IMG/VR virus record: IMGVR_UViG_3300048834_000258
Span: 1 to 64,000 of that record
DNA: 64,000 nt
Direction: 5' to 3' (one strand)
Origin: a virus
Below, in pieces: positions 44,538-52,484 of this stretch (position 1 is its first letter; each line of letters opens with the position of its first letter). The translations under genes were made by a program, and so were the position numbers. The notes under the pieces were generated by a model. It made no database searches and was not told where the DNA came from. It was given only the letters and a program-made list of their open reading frames with translations.

Positions 44538-44704
44538 TACTCCTCCCTCCCTAGCGCAAATTTGGCCACTTGCGCCATAAACACCGGGTCTCTCTTGGCC
44601 GCGATTCGCTCCAGCGCCGCACGCAGTCGGGCGTTGTCCGCTTCGAGTGCTTCGACACGCTCATGGTATTCGAACAGCATTTCGCTAGTCGCTTTCGTGT
44701 TCAT
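44537..44704 (-). CDS. 55-residue coiled-coil protein
   Basis: [17 protein letters not shown], then [19 protein letters not shown], a short leucine-zipper-like coil, then a basic end. TAGGAGG lies 5 bases before the ATG at 44704. Stop and next ATG overlap (TAATG). First cistron of the accessory chain. Function unknown. Confidence 0.65.
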   Translation of the reverse strand: MNTKATSEMLFEYHERVEALEADNARLRAALERIAAKRDPVFMAQVAKFALGREE

Positions 44705-44713
44705 CTCAACCTC

Positions 44714-45340
44714 CTAGTAAACAATGCCTTTGGGCGCGAAGTGCGCGGCTGTTACCAGTGTACCGAGATTGAGCGTGTCAATCAAGGTCACGGAGCCATT
44801 TAGGTCGCGAAGTCGCTCGAAATCCAGGCGAAGCCTGACCTGCTGATAGGGGCCGACGATAGTTTCAGAACGAAACACCTCAACGCCATTGCGTTCGCGG
44901 TAGATCGCCGCTACGCTGACTGGCGTTTCGCCAGTGTTCACGAACACAATCTCCGTGTCCGCGTTCAGTTCGAACCACGGAAGGGTCCGCTTCGCGCTCG
45001 GCTTCTGCGTGCGCAGAACGCCTTTGTCCGTTAGGACAAAGATGCGTGGAGAGCCAAAGGGCGATACGTTGACAGCCCAGTAGGTGCCCGGTTCAGCGAA
45101 CGTGAAGCACGCGATTGCTTGCGGGACGAGTCCGCCCAAGAGGGCGGCTTGCCGTCCAAAGGCTTTGAAAGAAGGTTGTGTCGGGGAGCCGAGAGGCTCC
45201 CGGAACTGGATGTTGTAGCCGACAGTTTCATCGGAATCATTGAGGATGCAGAGTTGCGTGCCAGGAGTCGCGTCAACGACGGGGAGCACCTGGGCGCTAA
45301 GCGCAAAACAAAGTGTCAAAAGTGTGAATGTGAGTTTCAT
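44714..45340 (-). CDS. Predicted exported beta protein
   Basis: 208 residues from the ATG at 45340 (AAAGGA upstream). MKLTFTLLTLCFALSAQVLP is a signal peptide (Lys, hydrophobic core, Ala-x-Ala-like cleavage). The mature part is beta-rich (YNIQFREPLG, TYWAVNVSPFG). An exported protein in the early region could modify the cell surface or exclude other phages; unproven. Its coding sequence holds several mini-palindromes (45022-45041, 45184-45201). Confidence 0.7.
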   Translation of the reverse strand: MKLTFTLLTLCFALSAQVLPVVDATPGTQLCILNDSDETVGYNIQFREPLGSPTQPSFKAFGRQAALLGGLVPQAIACFTFAEPGTYWAVNVSPFGSPRIFVLTDKGVLRTQKPSAKRTLPWFELNADTEIVFVNTGETPVSVAAIYRERNGVEVFRSETIVGPYQQVRLRLDFERLRDLNGSVTLIDTLNLGTLVTAAHFAPKGIVY

Positions 45341-45370
45341 TGTCTTTTCCTTTGGAGGGGCCAAAGGCCC

Positions 45371-45820
45371 CTAGCAGATTTCGTAGCCCTCGTAGGTACA
45401 AGTGAAGAACAGCGTCTCTCCCTTGCAATGGTATGCGAAGTGGTGCGGCCCGGACACGTCAAATGACAGATCGTCGCAGATCTCGACAATGGGCGCAATG
45501 TCGGTGAAAACAGTCTTGGCTGCGCTAATCGCACGGTCTTTCTCCGAGACAGCCTTCGCGTTGTTGGGAAAACCATCGTAGAGGAAATCGACGGGGCAAT
45601 AGCCACGGATTTCGATGGTCACGTCGCAGCACTCGGGCGAGCCGTAGCAATCAACCGAGGTTTCGGCGGAAGGCCCGCGCCCTTTGACGCGCGGATAGTG
45701 GAAACCCTGGACTACATCGTAGTCGAGGCCGCACTTGGATTCGGCCAGTTGTTCTTGGATTCGTTTTGCTTCGAGTTGCGTCCGTTGAAGTTTTTCGAGT
45801 AGTGTTAGTGTCGTTGCCAT
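45371..45820 (-). CDS. Unknown Cys-rich protein with leaderless-type start
   Basis: 149 residues. N-terminal coiled coil (MATTLTLLEKLQRTQLEAKRI), then a Cys-containing alpha/beta part (CYGSPECCDVTIEIRGYC, FTCTYEGYEIC). The ATG lies 6 bases after the -10 box, with no RBS. No family recognised. Confidence 0.65.
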   Translation of the reverse strand: MATTLTLLEKLQRTQLEAKRIQEQLAESKCGLDYDVVQGFHYPRVKGRGPSAETSVDCYGSPECCDVTIEIRGYCPVDFLYDGFPNNAKAVSEKDRAISAAKTVFTDIAPIVEICDDLSFDVSGPHHFAYHCKGETLFFTCTYEGYEIC

Positions 45821-45826
45821 GTCTCA

Positions 45827-45855
45827 ACTATAACGGCTTTGCGAAGCAAGTGCAA
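45827..45855 (-). promoter_or_regulatory. Leaderless promoter TTGCAC-17-TATAGT
   Basis: Minus strand: -35 TTGCAC (45850-45855), 17-base spacer, -10 TATAGT (45827-45832), then 6 bases and the ATG at 45820. The spacer carries TTGC-GAA-GCAA (about 45839-45849). Confidence 0.75.
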
Positions 45856-45883
45856 GAGAAAAATGCGCTTAGCGCAAAAAATC

Positions 45884-46381
45884 TTACAAACCAAGTTTGG
45901 CAAACGCTTCTTCGAGCGGAAGTGGTTTGTAATCATGCAGTTCCACACAAACGCAAAGGGAGTATTTGCCGAAGGGTTTGTGGGGAGTGTTGTGAACGTG
46001 TCCATAAAACAGCCCAAAGTTGGGGTTGACCTTAGGAAGGTTGGGCCGGTGTTGGGCTACTACCGGGCGCTTGCGAGTTGAGAACACATACCGATCTACT
46101 ACAGATGTAAAACCCGCTTTGAGCAGAAAGTCCGCAGGTCGATCATGGTTGCCGCGCACCAGGAAGATGCGCCCATTAAGACACTCGCGGTACTTCGCCA
46201 CATTTTCGGCCTTGCCCAGGGCAAAATCGCCCAGGTGATAGACCCAATCTTCCGGCCTTACTACGGAGTTCCAGTTGGCGATGAGGGTTTCGTCCATCTC
46301 CTCAACGGAAGAAAAAGGGCGCTGACAGTACTTGATGATATTGGTGTGCCCAAAATGGGTGTCGGAAATGATGAAGTCCAT
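45884..46381 (-). CDS. Metallophosphoesterase (phage YfcE-like type)
   Basis: 165 residues from the ATG at 46381. ISDTHFGHTNII (DxH), HLGDFALG (GD), VRGNHDRP (GNHD) and YGHVHN (GHxH) are all present. This compact type is common in phages; the substrate is unknown, possibly a phosphodiester or RNA 2',3' end. Starts 6 bases after a TATACT -10 box with no RBS. Second phosphoesterase in the window, unrelated in detail to the one at 30721. Confidence 0.85.
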   Translation of the reverse strand: MDFIISDTHFGHTNIIKYCQRPFSSVEEMDETLIANWNSVVRPEDWVYHLGDFALGKAENVAKYRECLNGRIFLVRGNHDRPADFLLKAGFTSVVDRYVFSTRKRPVVAQHRPNLPKVNPNFGLFYGHVHNTPHKPFGKYSLCVCVELHDYKPLPLEEAFAKLGL

Positions 46382-46387
46382 AAACGC

Positions 46388-46393
46388 AGTATA
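46388..46393 (-). promoter_or_regulatory. Leaderless-type -10 box of the phosphoesterase
   Basis: TATACT on the minus strand, six bases (GCGTTT) before the ATG. The -35 region is weak (TTCCTT). It lies just downstream of the terminator run of cassette I. Confidence 0.6.
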
Positions 46394-46402
46394 ACGCAAT
46401 CA

Positions 46403-46478
46403 AAACGCAAAAGGAAAACGGCGGAACCGCTCTCACGGAATCCGCCGCTCTCCGGGTGGTTGCACTACTATTCTACCA
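46403..46478 (-). ncRNA. Small-RNA cassette I
   Basis: Minus-strand extended -10 TGGTAGAAT (46470-46478) overlapping the stop of the upstream gene, then AGTAGTGCAACCACC, then GGCGGA/TCCGCC arms and TTTTCCTTTTGCGTTTT. Same layout as the other cassettes. The next gene has a separate promoter, so this unit can only make a short RNA. Confidence 0.55.
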
Positions 46479-46662
46479 CGGCTTCGCCACCGAAGGTGGT
46501 ACGAAGAGTGGGAACAAAGACTTTTTCTAGGATTTGAGTGAAAGCCCAGGTGACTGATTTGTCGCCGAAGTGAGGGGCGATAGCCCCTCCGACATTGGGG
46601 CGTTTCCGCCCCGCTAGGGCCGGGTCATGAGCGGTAGCTTGGAAGGAAGGCGTTTCACTCAT
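46468..46662 (-). CDS. Small unknown protein
   Basis: 64 residues, starting 8 bases inside the end of the terminase-small-like gene. RKRPNVGGAIAPHFGDK then a hydrophobic C-terminal half (VTWAFTQILEKVFVPTL). Its last codons double as promoter I. Function unknown. Confidence 0.55.
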   Translation of the reverse strand: MSETPSFQATAHDPALAGRKRPNVGGAIAPHFGDKSVTWAFTQILEKVFVPTLRTTFGGEAVVE

Positions 46663-47134
46663 GGGCTTCGCCCTCTTCCGCTTCGGAAGGCTCCTCGAAC
46701 TCGGCGGTGATGATTTCGCCTTTGGCTTCGTAGCCGGTGAAGTCGAGCACTTCTGCCAGGAGTGTTTCGCGCTCTTTGAGAAGCGCGATGTTGATGTTGA
46801 TCTTCTCGGAAGGTGCCCAGCCGACTTCCTTCTTCTTCGCGAGCAGTTCAGCGGCTTTTAACTGGTCGCTAGCGCGATCAGCAGTCAACATTGTTTCGAC
46901 CGCTTTAGCGGTCAGAAGGCGGTTAATCTGTTCGTTGGAGAGGTCCTGCTGGCGCAGAAGGCGTTGGATCTCAGCCTGCACAGGCGTGCTCTCCAGCGAA
47001 GCTGGGTTGCCCAGGGCGATAGCCGCTTCGCTTTGCGAAAGCCCTTGGCCTACGGTCAGGTCAACGAATTGCTTCGCGATTGCTTTACTCTCCGTCCGTA
47101 CTTGGCTTAGGCTCTTCGGCTTCTGTATCCGCAT
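46655..47134 (-). CDS. Probable terminase small subunit
   Basis: 159 residues, RBS GGAGGGG. Helical: VDLTVGQGLSQSEAAIALG is an HTH-like segment, followed by VQAEIQRLLRQQDLSNEQI and ASDQLKAAELLAKKKEVGW, the order seen in terminase_2-type small subunits (DNA-binding HTH, oligomerisation helices, acidic tail for TerL contact). If so, it would mark packaging initiation. It is 41 kb from terL and transcribed with early genes, which lowers confidence. Confidence 0.5.
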   Translation of the reverse strand: MRIQKPKSLSQVRTESKAIAKQFVDLTVGQGLSQSEAAIALGNPASLESTPVQAEIQRLLRQQDLSNEQINRLLTAKAVETMLTADRASDQLKAAELLAKKKEVGWAPSEKININIALLKERETLLAEVLDFTGYEAKGEIITAEFEEPSEAEEGEAHE

Positions 47135-47333
47135 AGAATAGGCCCCCTCCTTCGATTATACTAATGCACTCGATCAGTTCGCCTACGGCCTTTAGAATCT
47201 CCTGGATAGAGCGAAGCTCTGGTTGCGTAGCAACTGTGAGGGCAATGCCGCGTGGTCCCATTTTGAGGGTGACGTATTCACCTCGGTAAACATTTACGTT
47301 GAAAGTGTAGTCCTTGTAGGCTTGTTCCATCAT
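47085..47333 (-). CDS. Small unknown protein
   Basis: 82 residues; ATGA overlap with the upstream gene and 50-base overlap with the terminase-small-like gene. Beta strands then an amphipathic helix (SIQEILKAVGELIECISII), acidic end. No family recognised. Confidence 0.6.
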   Translation of the reverse strand: MMEQAYKDYTFNVNVYRGEYVTLKMGPRGIALTVATQPELRSIQEILKAVGELIECISIIEGGGLFYADTEAEEPKPSTDGE

Positions 47334-47539
47334 TTGCCGAGTATCTCCGGGTCATACAGACAGTGGGCTTTCGCAGTAAAGCTGCGCCAATCTCGTAATA
47401 GGTCTTTGTGCTGACCTGTTCGCATTGTGTTGTTCCAGTCACTAATACTGGAGACATAGGTGACACTGGAAGCGTCAGCTTCCAGCACTTCGCGGATCTC
47501 AGACGAGTCCGACCAGACTTGGCCCTTCTTTGGTTCCAT
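47330..47539 (-). CDS. Small protein (MEPKKGQVW)
   Basis: 69 residues from the ATG at 47539 (GGGAGGAATA upstream; TAATG overlap). MEPKKGQVWSDSS...VTYVSS...WRSFTAKA resembles small SH3-like phage proteins that begin KxGQVW. Function unknown. Confidence 0.6.
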   Translation of the reverse strand: MEPKKGQVWSDSSEIREVLEADASSVTYVSSISDWNNTMRTGQHKDLLRDWRSFTAKAHCLYDPEILGK

Positions 47540-47922
47540 TATTCCTCCCAAGGTGGGGTTTCCACCATTGCAATTTCTTCTGCTGTCGCAGACGGCGCAT
47601 AGCGTGGTACGCGCTTCCGTCCGGGGGTTTTGCGCCCCTTGGGCGGCTTGTAGTAGAGCTTTTTGCCGTACTGCATTTCGAGCAGGTCTGTCATCTCCAA
47701 CAAAAGGCCCATAGGTGTCTCTACCATAGGGAAGTAGCGATGGCCCGCTTTCCGAGACGGAGGCAACACCTCCAGTTTTCCTTTGGCAGTACGCCGAGCT
47801 AGGTAGCCAGGGACTAGAAAAACTTCTCCCGAAGGGAGAGGGATGACTAGTGTGAAGCGAAGACCTTTGCCGGTCTTCAGGTCCACGTAGTCAACGTCGC
47901 GTAGATGCGGTTCGGTGGCCAT
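47539..47922 (-). CDS. Unknown basic protein
   Basis: 127 residues, basic C-terminal half (YYKPPKGRKTPGRKRVPRY), beta-rich N-terminal half. Could contact nucleic acid. It abuts the zinc-ribbon gene upstream. Confidence 0.6.
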   Translation of the reverse strand: MATEPHLRDVDYVDLKTGKGLRFTLVIPLPSGEVFLVPGYLARRTAKGKLEVLPPSRKAGHRYFPMVETPMGLLLEMTDLLEMQYGKKLYYKPPKGRKTPGRKRVPRYAPSATAEEIAMVETPPWEE

Positions 47923-48198
47923 TTAGAGAATCTCCGCTTTTTGGGGACTTTCTGGCGATAGCCGGTCGTTGCTAGAATGCGTCACGTGCGCATTTTCAGC
48001 CTCCTGGTGAAGCCGGGAGAGCACTTTTTGATTAGCCGGGTTCTGGAGCAGAATTGCTAGTTCCTCGGAAGTAATAAAAACTCCCTTCAAGGGGCTTCTC
48101 CAGTGTTTCGTCCGGCATTTGGCAGAGCAGTAGTGATGCCAAGGTCGAGTCGCTTCGAAAAGATCGCCGCATTGCATACAGTTGCGAAAATCGCTCAT
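47923..48198 (-). CDS. Zinc-ribbon protein
   Basis: 91 residues from the ATG at 48198 (TGATG overlap). CMQCGDLFEATRPWHHYCSAKCR is a typical CxxC...CxxxC zinc finger of phage and prophage regulators; the rest is helical. Likely binds nucleic acid or protein. Confidence 0.65.
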   Translation of the reverse strand: MSDFRNCMQCGDLFEATRPWHHYCSAKCRTKHWRSPLKGVFITSEELAILLQNPANQKVLSRLHQEAENAHVTHSSNDRLSPESPQKAEIL

Positions 48199-48914
48199 CA
48201 ATCCTCCAACTCTTCCAAGAAAAGCCGCACCTCATCCACCGAAAGTTTGAACTGCTCGACCGCTTCCTTTGATAGAAGCGTTTGGGAATGGGACAAGAGC
48301 CGGAACTCTTTGGCCCCTTCATCGTGGAGACAGATGAGATCCCCGTAGTCTGCTGAGTGATCTTCCGCCAGCACTTTAGTAAACCAGCGAAGATGTCCCG
48401 AAAGAGGCTTCCCCTTATCGTCCGCGAGAAAACATCGTTGAAAGAACCGATGCAGCCGTTGGACGGGAACATCTTCAACGAAGTTCGTTTTCTTGCGAGG
48501 CAGTCCTCTATCGGTAATTCGGTTGATGGAGGATGCCCACCGCGCAGCGGTGTAGTTTTCCTCGAACATACCATCTTCGTCCACCAGATGGGAGTAAACC
48601 TCCCCTATGCGCTTTTCCCAATCGGCCAAGGCCGATTGCCACGAATGCGGGATGTAGTCAAACGCTAGCCCATCTGCCGACAGGCAGACATGTTCAAAGA
48701 GCGCCTGCGCTCCGCTAGGAGCCGTCAGAATGAGGTTGTGCTTCATCGCGGCTCTGCCACGCAGAGCGGGGTCTTCATCGAAAAGCCCTTCTAGCCACAT
48801 GAAAGCCCCCAGTTCGAAGGTCCAGTCGTCTAGCGAAGCTAAGTAGGTCCGCTCTTTGCGCGGTACTCGCACCGTGTAGGTGCCTTTCGAAAGGTCAATC
48901 GTTGTTAGGTCCAT
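48198..48914 (-). CDS. Unknown 238-residue early protein
   Basis: 238 residues from the ATG at 48914 (AAAGGA 11 bases upstream). The central part has FRPP-unlike, helix-rich sequence with ITDRGLPRKKTNFVEDVPVQRLHRFFQRCF, which may be a winged-helix or primase-like DNA-binding segment; no catalytic motif seen. The C-terminal helix is acidic (VDEVRLFLEELED). Confidence 0.6.
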   Translation of the reverse strand: MDLTTIDLSKGTYTVRVPRKERTYLASLDDWTFELGAFMWLEGLFDEDPALRGRAAMKHNLILTAPSGAQALFEHVCLSADGLAFDYIPHSWQSALADWEKRIGEVYSHLVDEDGMFEENYTAARWASSINRITDRGLPRKKTNFVEDVPVQRLHRFFQRCFLADDKGKPLSGHLRWFTKVLAEDHSADYGDLICLHDEGAKEFRLLSHSQTLLSKEAVEQFKLSVDEVRLFLEELED

Positions 48915-49227
48915 TAGAGCGTCCTTTCTCGGATATCTCCGGTAACGGCCACCAGTAGATAGGCTCTCGGATTTCGTCTGTGCAAAAGCCCGCATCTTCA
49001 TGCCAAGCGCAGACCGAGAAGAAAGGTGATAGCCCACAGCCCTTCAGGTCCACTGAGTAGGCGAGAAACGGTGTACCGTCCGTAGGCGCGGTCTCCATGC
49101 TGTGAGGTTCTAACCTATCTAGCAACTCGCCTACCACACTAGCCAGAAGCCTAGCAGCGGTGGTATCCACTGAAGGGAAACCATTCCAGTAATCGGACAA
49201 GATAGAGCGGGCGCGTTCAGTAGTCAT
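48895..49227 (-). CDS. Short DUF551-like protein
   Basis: 110 residues from the ATG at 49227 (GGAGGAGT upstream). METAPTDGTPFLAY followed by YWWPLPE is a shortened DUF551 pattern, related to the gene at 41494. Confidence 0.65.
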   Translation of the reverse strand: MTTERARSILSDYWNGFPSVDTTAARLLASVVGELLDRLEPHSMETAPTDGTPFLAYSVDLKGCGLSPFFSVCAWHEDAGFCTDEIREPIYWWPLPEISEKGRSNGPNND

Positions 49228-49228
49228 C

Positions 49229-49447
49229 CTAAAACTCCTCCTCCGCCGACGGGGGAGCAAACTCCGTCTTAAGCCATTCCGACCGCTTAGCCGCTTCGTT
49301 GAGCGGAGCGTTCAGCCGTTGGTTTATTTCGTGGCGGTGTTCGAGGTAATCGATCCACGCAATCACGTCCTTGGCGGTGAGCGGGTCCAGACCGGCACCC
49401 GAGCGCAGGACGTGATAAACCCATTGCTGCTCAAACGGTCTCTTCAC
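49229..49447 (-). CDS. Small helical protein
   Basis: 72 residues, GTG start with GGAGGTGAAGG upstream, overlapping the next upstream gene by 17 bases. All helical (DVIAWIDYLEHRHEINQRL). Unknown. Confidence 0.6.
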   Translation of the reverse strand: MKRPFEQQWVYHVLRSGAGLDPLTAKDVIAWIDYLEHRHEINQRLNAPLNEAAKRSEWLKTEFAPPSAEEEF

Positions 49448-49739
49448 CCTTCACCTCCTCCGGCGAAGCCGGAAATGCTACGTTCGGGTGCTTCGCATCC
49501 AGGCCCATCGAACGTAGGTTAGCACAGATTTCCTCTTCTGCCCACCCAGGCAGAGAAAAAACAGGCCAGTACGCCCCTATCTTATCTCGCGACTTAGGCG
49601 GGTGCACCGCTGCGCGAAACAACTGAAAGCCTTTGACAAGCAAAGTCTTGCCGGAAGCAAACTTGAATGTCACATCGAAGTAGAGGCACTCCTCTCCGTT
49701 TTTCAGACGACTGTGTCTCACGTTTCCAACTGAAAGCAT
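49431..49739 (-). CDS. First gene of the leftward early operon
   Basis: 102 residues from the ATG at 49739 (GAGGAGGAAAA upstream). Beta-rich: MLSVGNVRHSRLKNGEECLYFDVTF. No family recognised. As first cistron next to the AT-rich control region it is probably expressed earliest. Confidence 0.6.
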   Translation of the reverse strand: MLSVGNVRHSRLKNGEECLYFDVTFKFASGKTLLVKGFQLFRAAVHPPKSRDKIGAYWPVFSLPGWAEEEICANLRSMGLDAKHPNVAFPASPEEVKGEETV

Positions 49740-49784
49740 TTTTCCTCCTCTTTCTCGCTTCTGCGAAGCAGTTTGGCACTCCAA

Positions 49785-50301
49785 TTGCTATATACTATAT
49801 ACTACTATAGTTATACCTATACTCCCGTAAGGGAGTATAGGATAGTACAAATATGAAAGTATACCTTATACTGTATACTGACCGGGGCCTTCCGCTTCCG
49901 CTCGGCCCCGGAGGTAGTAGTCATACGGTTACGATTTCGCGCCTGCGGCGAGATTCGCCTCTTCTTCGCGTTAAATGGCATGTTAACTCCCGCGTTAACG
50001 GTTAAATTAACGTTCCGTTGGCTGTGCCAACCGCCGACCCCTTGCGGGATCTCTGCCGTTGCGCGGTTTCTATAGGTATAGTATAGGCACTCCACCTTCG
50101 GCACAAGGAAAAAACGCCCACGGCGCTCATTAAAATTTTTTAATGCACCGGAGGCGCACCGAAGGCACGAAAGCCCTTGTATTTTGGCGCGTCTAGCGCC
50201 AAAATAGTTGTAGACCACCACAGCGGCAGCGGGACCGCCAAGTCCCCTGTCCTGCGGTAAACCGCCCGCTTCGCGGGTTTGCAAAGCAAACGGAGGTTCC
50301 A
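49785..50301. other. AT-rich divergent control region, origin candidate
   Basis: About 560 bases between the leftward and rightward early operons without a supportable gene. It holds a run of TATA(C/G)T boxes (49787-49815, 49850-49875), a 10-bp-arm perfect palindrome CTATACTCCC/GGGAGTATAG (49817-49840), a CCGGGGCC/GGCCCCGG hairpin (about 49882-49912) and repeated TTAAC/GTTAA elements (about 49969-50012). Such clusters suit divergent promoters and a replication origin. Confidence 0.5.
50177..50220 (+). promoter_or_regulatory. Rightward early promoter (element E)
   Basis: -35 TTGTAT (50177-50182), 17-base spacer, -10 CAAAAT (50200-50205), then AGTTGTAGACCACC as in the small-RNA cassettes. The spacer forms a 9-bp-arm palindrome TTTTGGCGC/GCGCCAAAA (50182-50204). 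A CCCGC/GCGGG hairpin follows in the leader of the gene at 50302. Confidence 0.6.
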
Positions 50302-50664
50302 ATGTTTCCATTTCCAACAACTTATACATACGAAGAGACAGTCCGCAAGACTGTCACTGTCTACGATGTCTACGGGGATAAAATCCCGGATCCGCCGAAA
50401 GGCAAGCGGTATGTAGCGTTTCGCCCGCCACTACCAAATGACAACTATCTGGCGATAGAGGGAGGCCGTTGTCTCGGCCCTCGTCTCATCATCGGCGATG
50501 TGCCGAAGCCAAAGCGTTTCCTGAAAGTGCCCATGGTAGAGGGCGACACTGTATGGTGCTTGGTCGAGCCTCAGTTGCTTGCTCGAATTTCTGTCAATCG
50601 TTTCTGGGAAGGTACCATCATCGAAGAAAGCCCCGAAGGGGCCGAAGAAGGAGGAGCGGCCTAG
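50302..50664 (+). CDS. First rightward early gene, FRPP family
   Basis: 120 residues, CGGAGG upstream. TYEETVRKTVTVYDVYG, then AFRPPLPNDNYL and LGPRLIIGD, parallels VEETITVEQKYG...AFRPPKKGENWL...PRVIAA of the gene at 20285. Function unknown. It has a CCCCGAAGGGGCC mini-palindrome near its 3' end. Confidence 0.7.
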   Translation: MFPFPTTYTYEETVRKTVTVYDVYGDKIPDPPKGKRYVAFRPPLPNDNYLAIEGGRCLGPRLIIGDVPKPKRFLKVPMVEGDTVWCLVEPQLLARISVNRFWEGTIIEESPEGAEEGGAA

Positions 50665-50678
50665 CCGCGTACAACACT

Positions 50679-51212
50679 ATGAAGAAGCTTAAGAACATTG
50701 TGCCGATTCCGCTGGGCGGCGAAATCGCTGAACCGGGGTGCATTTGGGAAGAATCTCCCGAGTCAGGGCTCTACAGCACACCTATTAATGGCCTTAACAG
50801 GTACATTAATAAAAGGCAAGCCGCCGACCGTCGGATCTTCGAGCCGGTGGAGGAGGAGTGGCCTCGTCTTACATCGCCCTACATGTATCTGTATAGCGCT
50901 ACGAGCGCTGAGCATTCGTGGTGGACCAATGATGACATAGATCAACAGCGGTTCGCGGAAGGCAACTGCTTCCACCCAGACACCAACCTGAACCCCGCAG
51001 GGGTTCACATCGACGACGCGCTGAAGGTGTTCAAGCTCGCGCTGCGGGTGCCGAATCTTTGGGGCACTTTGGTCGGGATGTTTCAGGACCCTCAAGGGTT
51101 TACGGCAAACCAGGACTATTTGGAAGAATTCCACATCGCTGCCGAGATCGAGGAAGCCGCGAAGCGGCTTGGAGGACGCGAAGATGAACTACATCGAACG
51201 TGCGAAGATTGA
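50679..51212 (+). CDS. Unknown early protein, RBS behind a hairpin
   Basis: 177 residues from the ATG at 50679. The only good RBS (GGAGGAG) is 17 or more bases upstream, with a GCGGC/GCCGC hairpin (50656-50668) between; folding would bring it into range. The protein has an aromatic central part (YMYLYSATSAEHSWWTNDD) and an HPDTN turn. No recognised family. Confidence 0.6.
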   Translation: MKKLKNIVPIPLGGEIAEPGCIWEESPESGLYSTPINGLNRYINKRQAADRRIFEPVEEEWPRLTSPYMYLYSATSAEHSWWTNDDIDQQRFAEGNCFHPDTNLNPAGVHIDDALKVFKLALRVPNLWGTLVGMFQDPQGFTANQDYLEEFHIAAEIEEAAKRLGGREDELHRTCED

Positions 51213-51438
51213 CGCGATCCTTCGGATCCTGCGCGATTTGGAAACACTCGGTGCCTACGGCACCAACGTAGCTACACCACATCGCTATATGGAAGCTACG
51301 CTAGACGAATTGCTGCGAACTTCGTTCGCGCCGAAAGCAGCACTAAAGCATGTGACGGCATCACGGCCCGAGTACCTGCCTACAATCGAGACGGTGCGAG
51401 CTTCGCTTGCGCAAGGGGGAGCGCCTTCGGCGCTCTAA
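51184..51438 (+). CDS. Small helical early protein
   Basis: 84 residues from the ATG at 51184 (GGAGGACGCGAAG upstream), overlapping the previous gene by 29 bases. Helical, basic middle. Last gene before the terminator at 51489. Confidence 0.6.
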   Translation: MNYIERAKIDAILRILRDLETLGAYGTNVATPHRYMEATLDELLRTSFAPKAALKHVTASRPEYLPTIETVRASLAQGGAPSAL

Positions 51439-51488
51439 AATCTGCGAAATTTGGAGATTCGGAACGAATCCCGAAAACAGCATATATA

Positions 51489-51513
51489 GAGGCGGCAAAA
51501 GCCGCCTCTTTTT
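51489..51513 (+). terminator. Rho-independent terminator
   Basis: Perfect eight-base arms GAGGCGGC/GCCGCCTC, AAAA loop, T5 run. Ends the first rightward early unit. The 150 bases after it carry only mini-palindromes (GGGGCCTTCGGCCC-like, GGCGC/GCGCC). Confidence 0.85.
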
Positions 51514-51666
51514 GTGTGCCTATGGGGGCCTTCGGCCCTGGAGGCTCGGCGCTACGCGCCGTGTCAATGATCGATTAGTCAAGTATTATTTCGCAAAAAT
51601 TGCTTGCTGATGGCGTGAAATCGCGATAGCCTATGACTTCCGGCGATGCCGGAAAGCGAGGAAAAC

Positions 51667-51984
51667 ATGGGAAAATTCGACAATGACATGGAGGCATACA
51701 TCTACGGTCTTAGCCTAGATGGGTGCGATGAGGAATGCGGCGATAGCGTGGATGGTACCGGATGGTACGGATTGCTAGTAGGCAATCTGGCCGAGGCTGA
51801 CCGCGAAGAGTTCGCCCAACTCAGTTCAGAAGACCGAACGGAACTGGCCAGATTCGCTGGTGCAATCATCGGCGAAGATACCCAAGGTTTCGTTAGTGTC
51901 GAATACTTCGAAACCGAAACCGAACTCCGGGAAACTTGGGCGCAAGTTTTAGTCGATGTGGGAGAACTGGAACATGAAAACTGA
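51667..51984 (+). CDS. Small very acidic protein
   Basis: 105 residues from the ATG at 51667 (GAGG 8 bases upstream). Strongly acidic throughout (DGCDEECGDSVDG, EADREEF, ETETELRETW), a composition shared by DNA-mimic anti-defence proteins, though no family is recognised. Overlaps the next gene by 11 bases. Confidence 0.6.
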   Translation: MGKFDNDMEAYIYGLSLDGCDEECGDSVDGTGWYGLLVGNLAEADREEFAQLSSEDRTELARFAGAIIGEDTQGFVSVEYFETETELRETWAQVLVDVGELEHEN

Positions 51985-52483
51985 ATTGATTCGAGACGGT
52001 GAGAGTCTGGTCTCTGCCAGATTCAAGTCTAGCGGAACTGAGATACCCGTTTATGACGATGGATTCGGTCCGCTCTACATTCATCGCGATTCTATGGGAG
52101 TTAGCGGAATCGTGAGAGCGCAAACATGGGAAGACGCCTACAGTATTTGCGAAGACGAGTTTTTCCCCGAAGCAACGGAAACGTTGGAAGAAATCGTCAA
52201 GGAATACGGATTTCGGCGTGAACACAAGAAAGTGGTAGACGACTCTGGCCAGTTTGTACGCTGGGAAACGGTAGAAACACCCGACCCTGACGCTTGGATC
52301 GAGAATGCATTGTTCTGTGAGGCGTTCGGCTTCCGTTCCAGTGGTCCGAACGTTACAGACACTCTAAATCACGGCATCTATGCCAAGGATCTGAACGGGG
52401 ATTTTTTAGACCGTCTCACGCGAAAATTGCTGGATCAACTGGGAATCGAACTGACAATCGAAACGAATGAGGAAATCGACTAA
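51974..52483 (+). CDS. Acidic unknown protein
   Basis: 169 residues from the ATG at 51974 (GGGAGA upstream). Acidic, alpha/beta; ETVETPDPDAWIENALF then a helical C-terminus ending in TNEEID. Together with its neighbours (51667, 52485) forms a three-gene overlapping unit. Confidence 0.6.
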   Translation: MKTELIRDGESLVSARFKSSGTEIPVYDDGFGPLYIHRDSMGVSGIVRAQTWEDAYSICEDEFFPEATETLEEIVKEYGFRREHKKVVDDSGQFVRWETVETPDPDAWIENALFCEAFGFRSSGPNVTDTLNHGIYAKDLNGDFLDRLTRKLLDQLGIELTIETNEEID

Positions 52484-52484
52484 C

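Noticed and set aside
49817-50329. 170-codon minus-strand ORF across the divergent region
   Set aside because: It runs through palindromes and promoters, lacks an RBS and has low-complexity composition; the region is better explained as non-coding control DNA.
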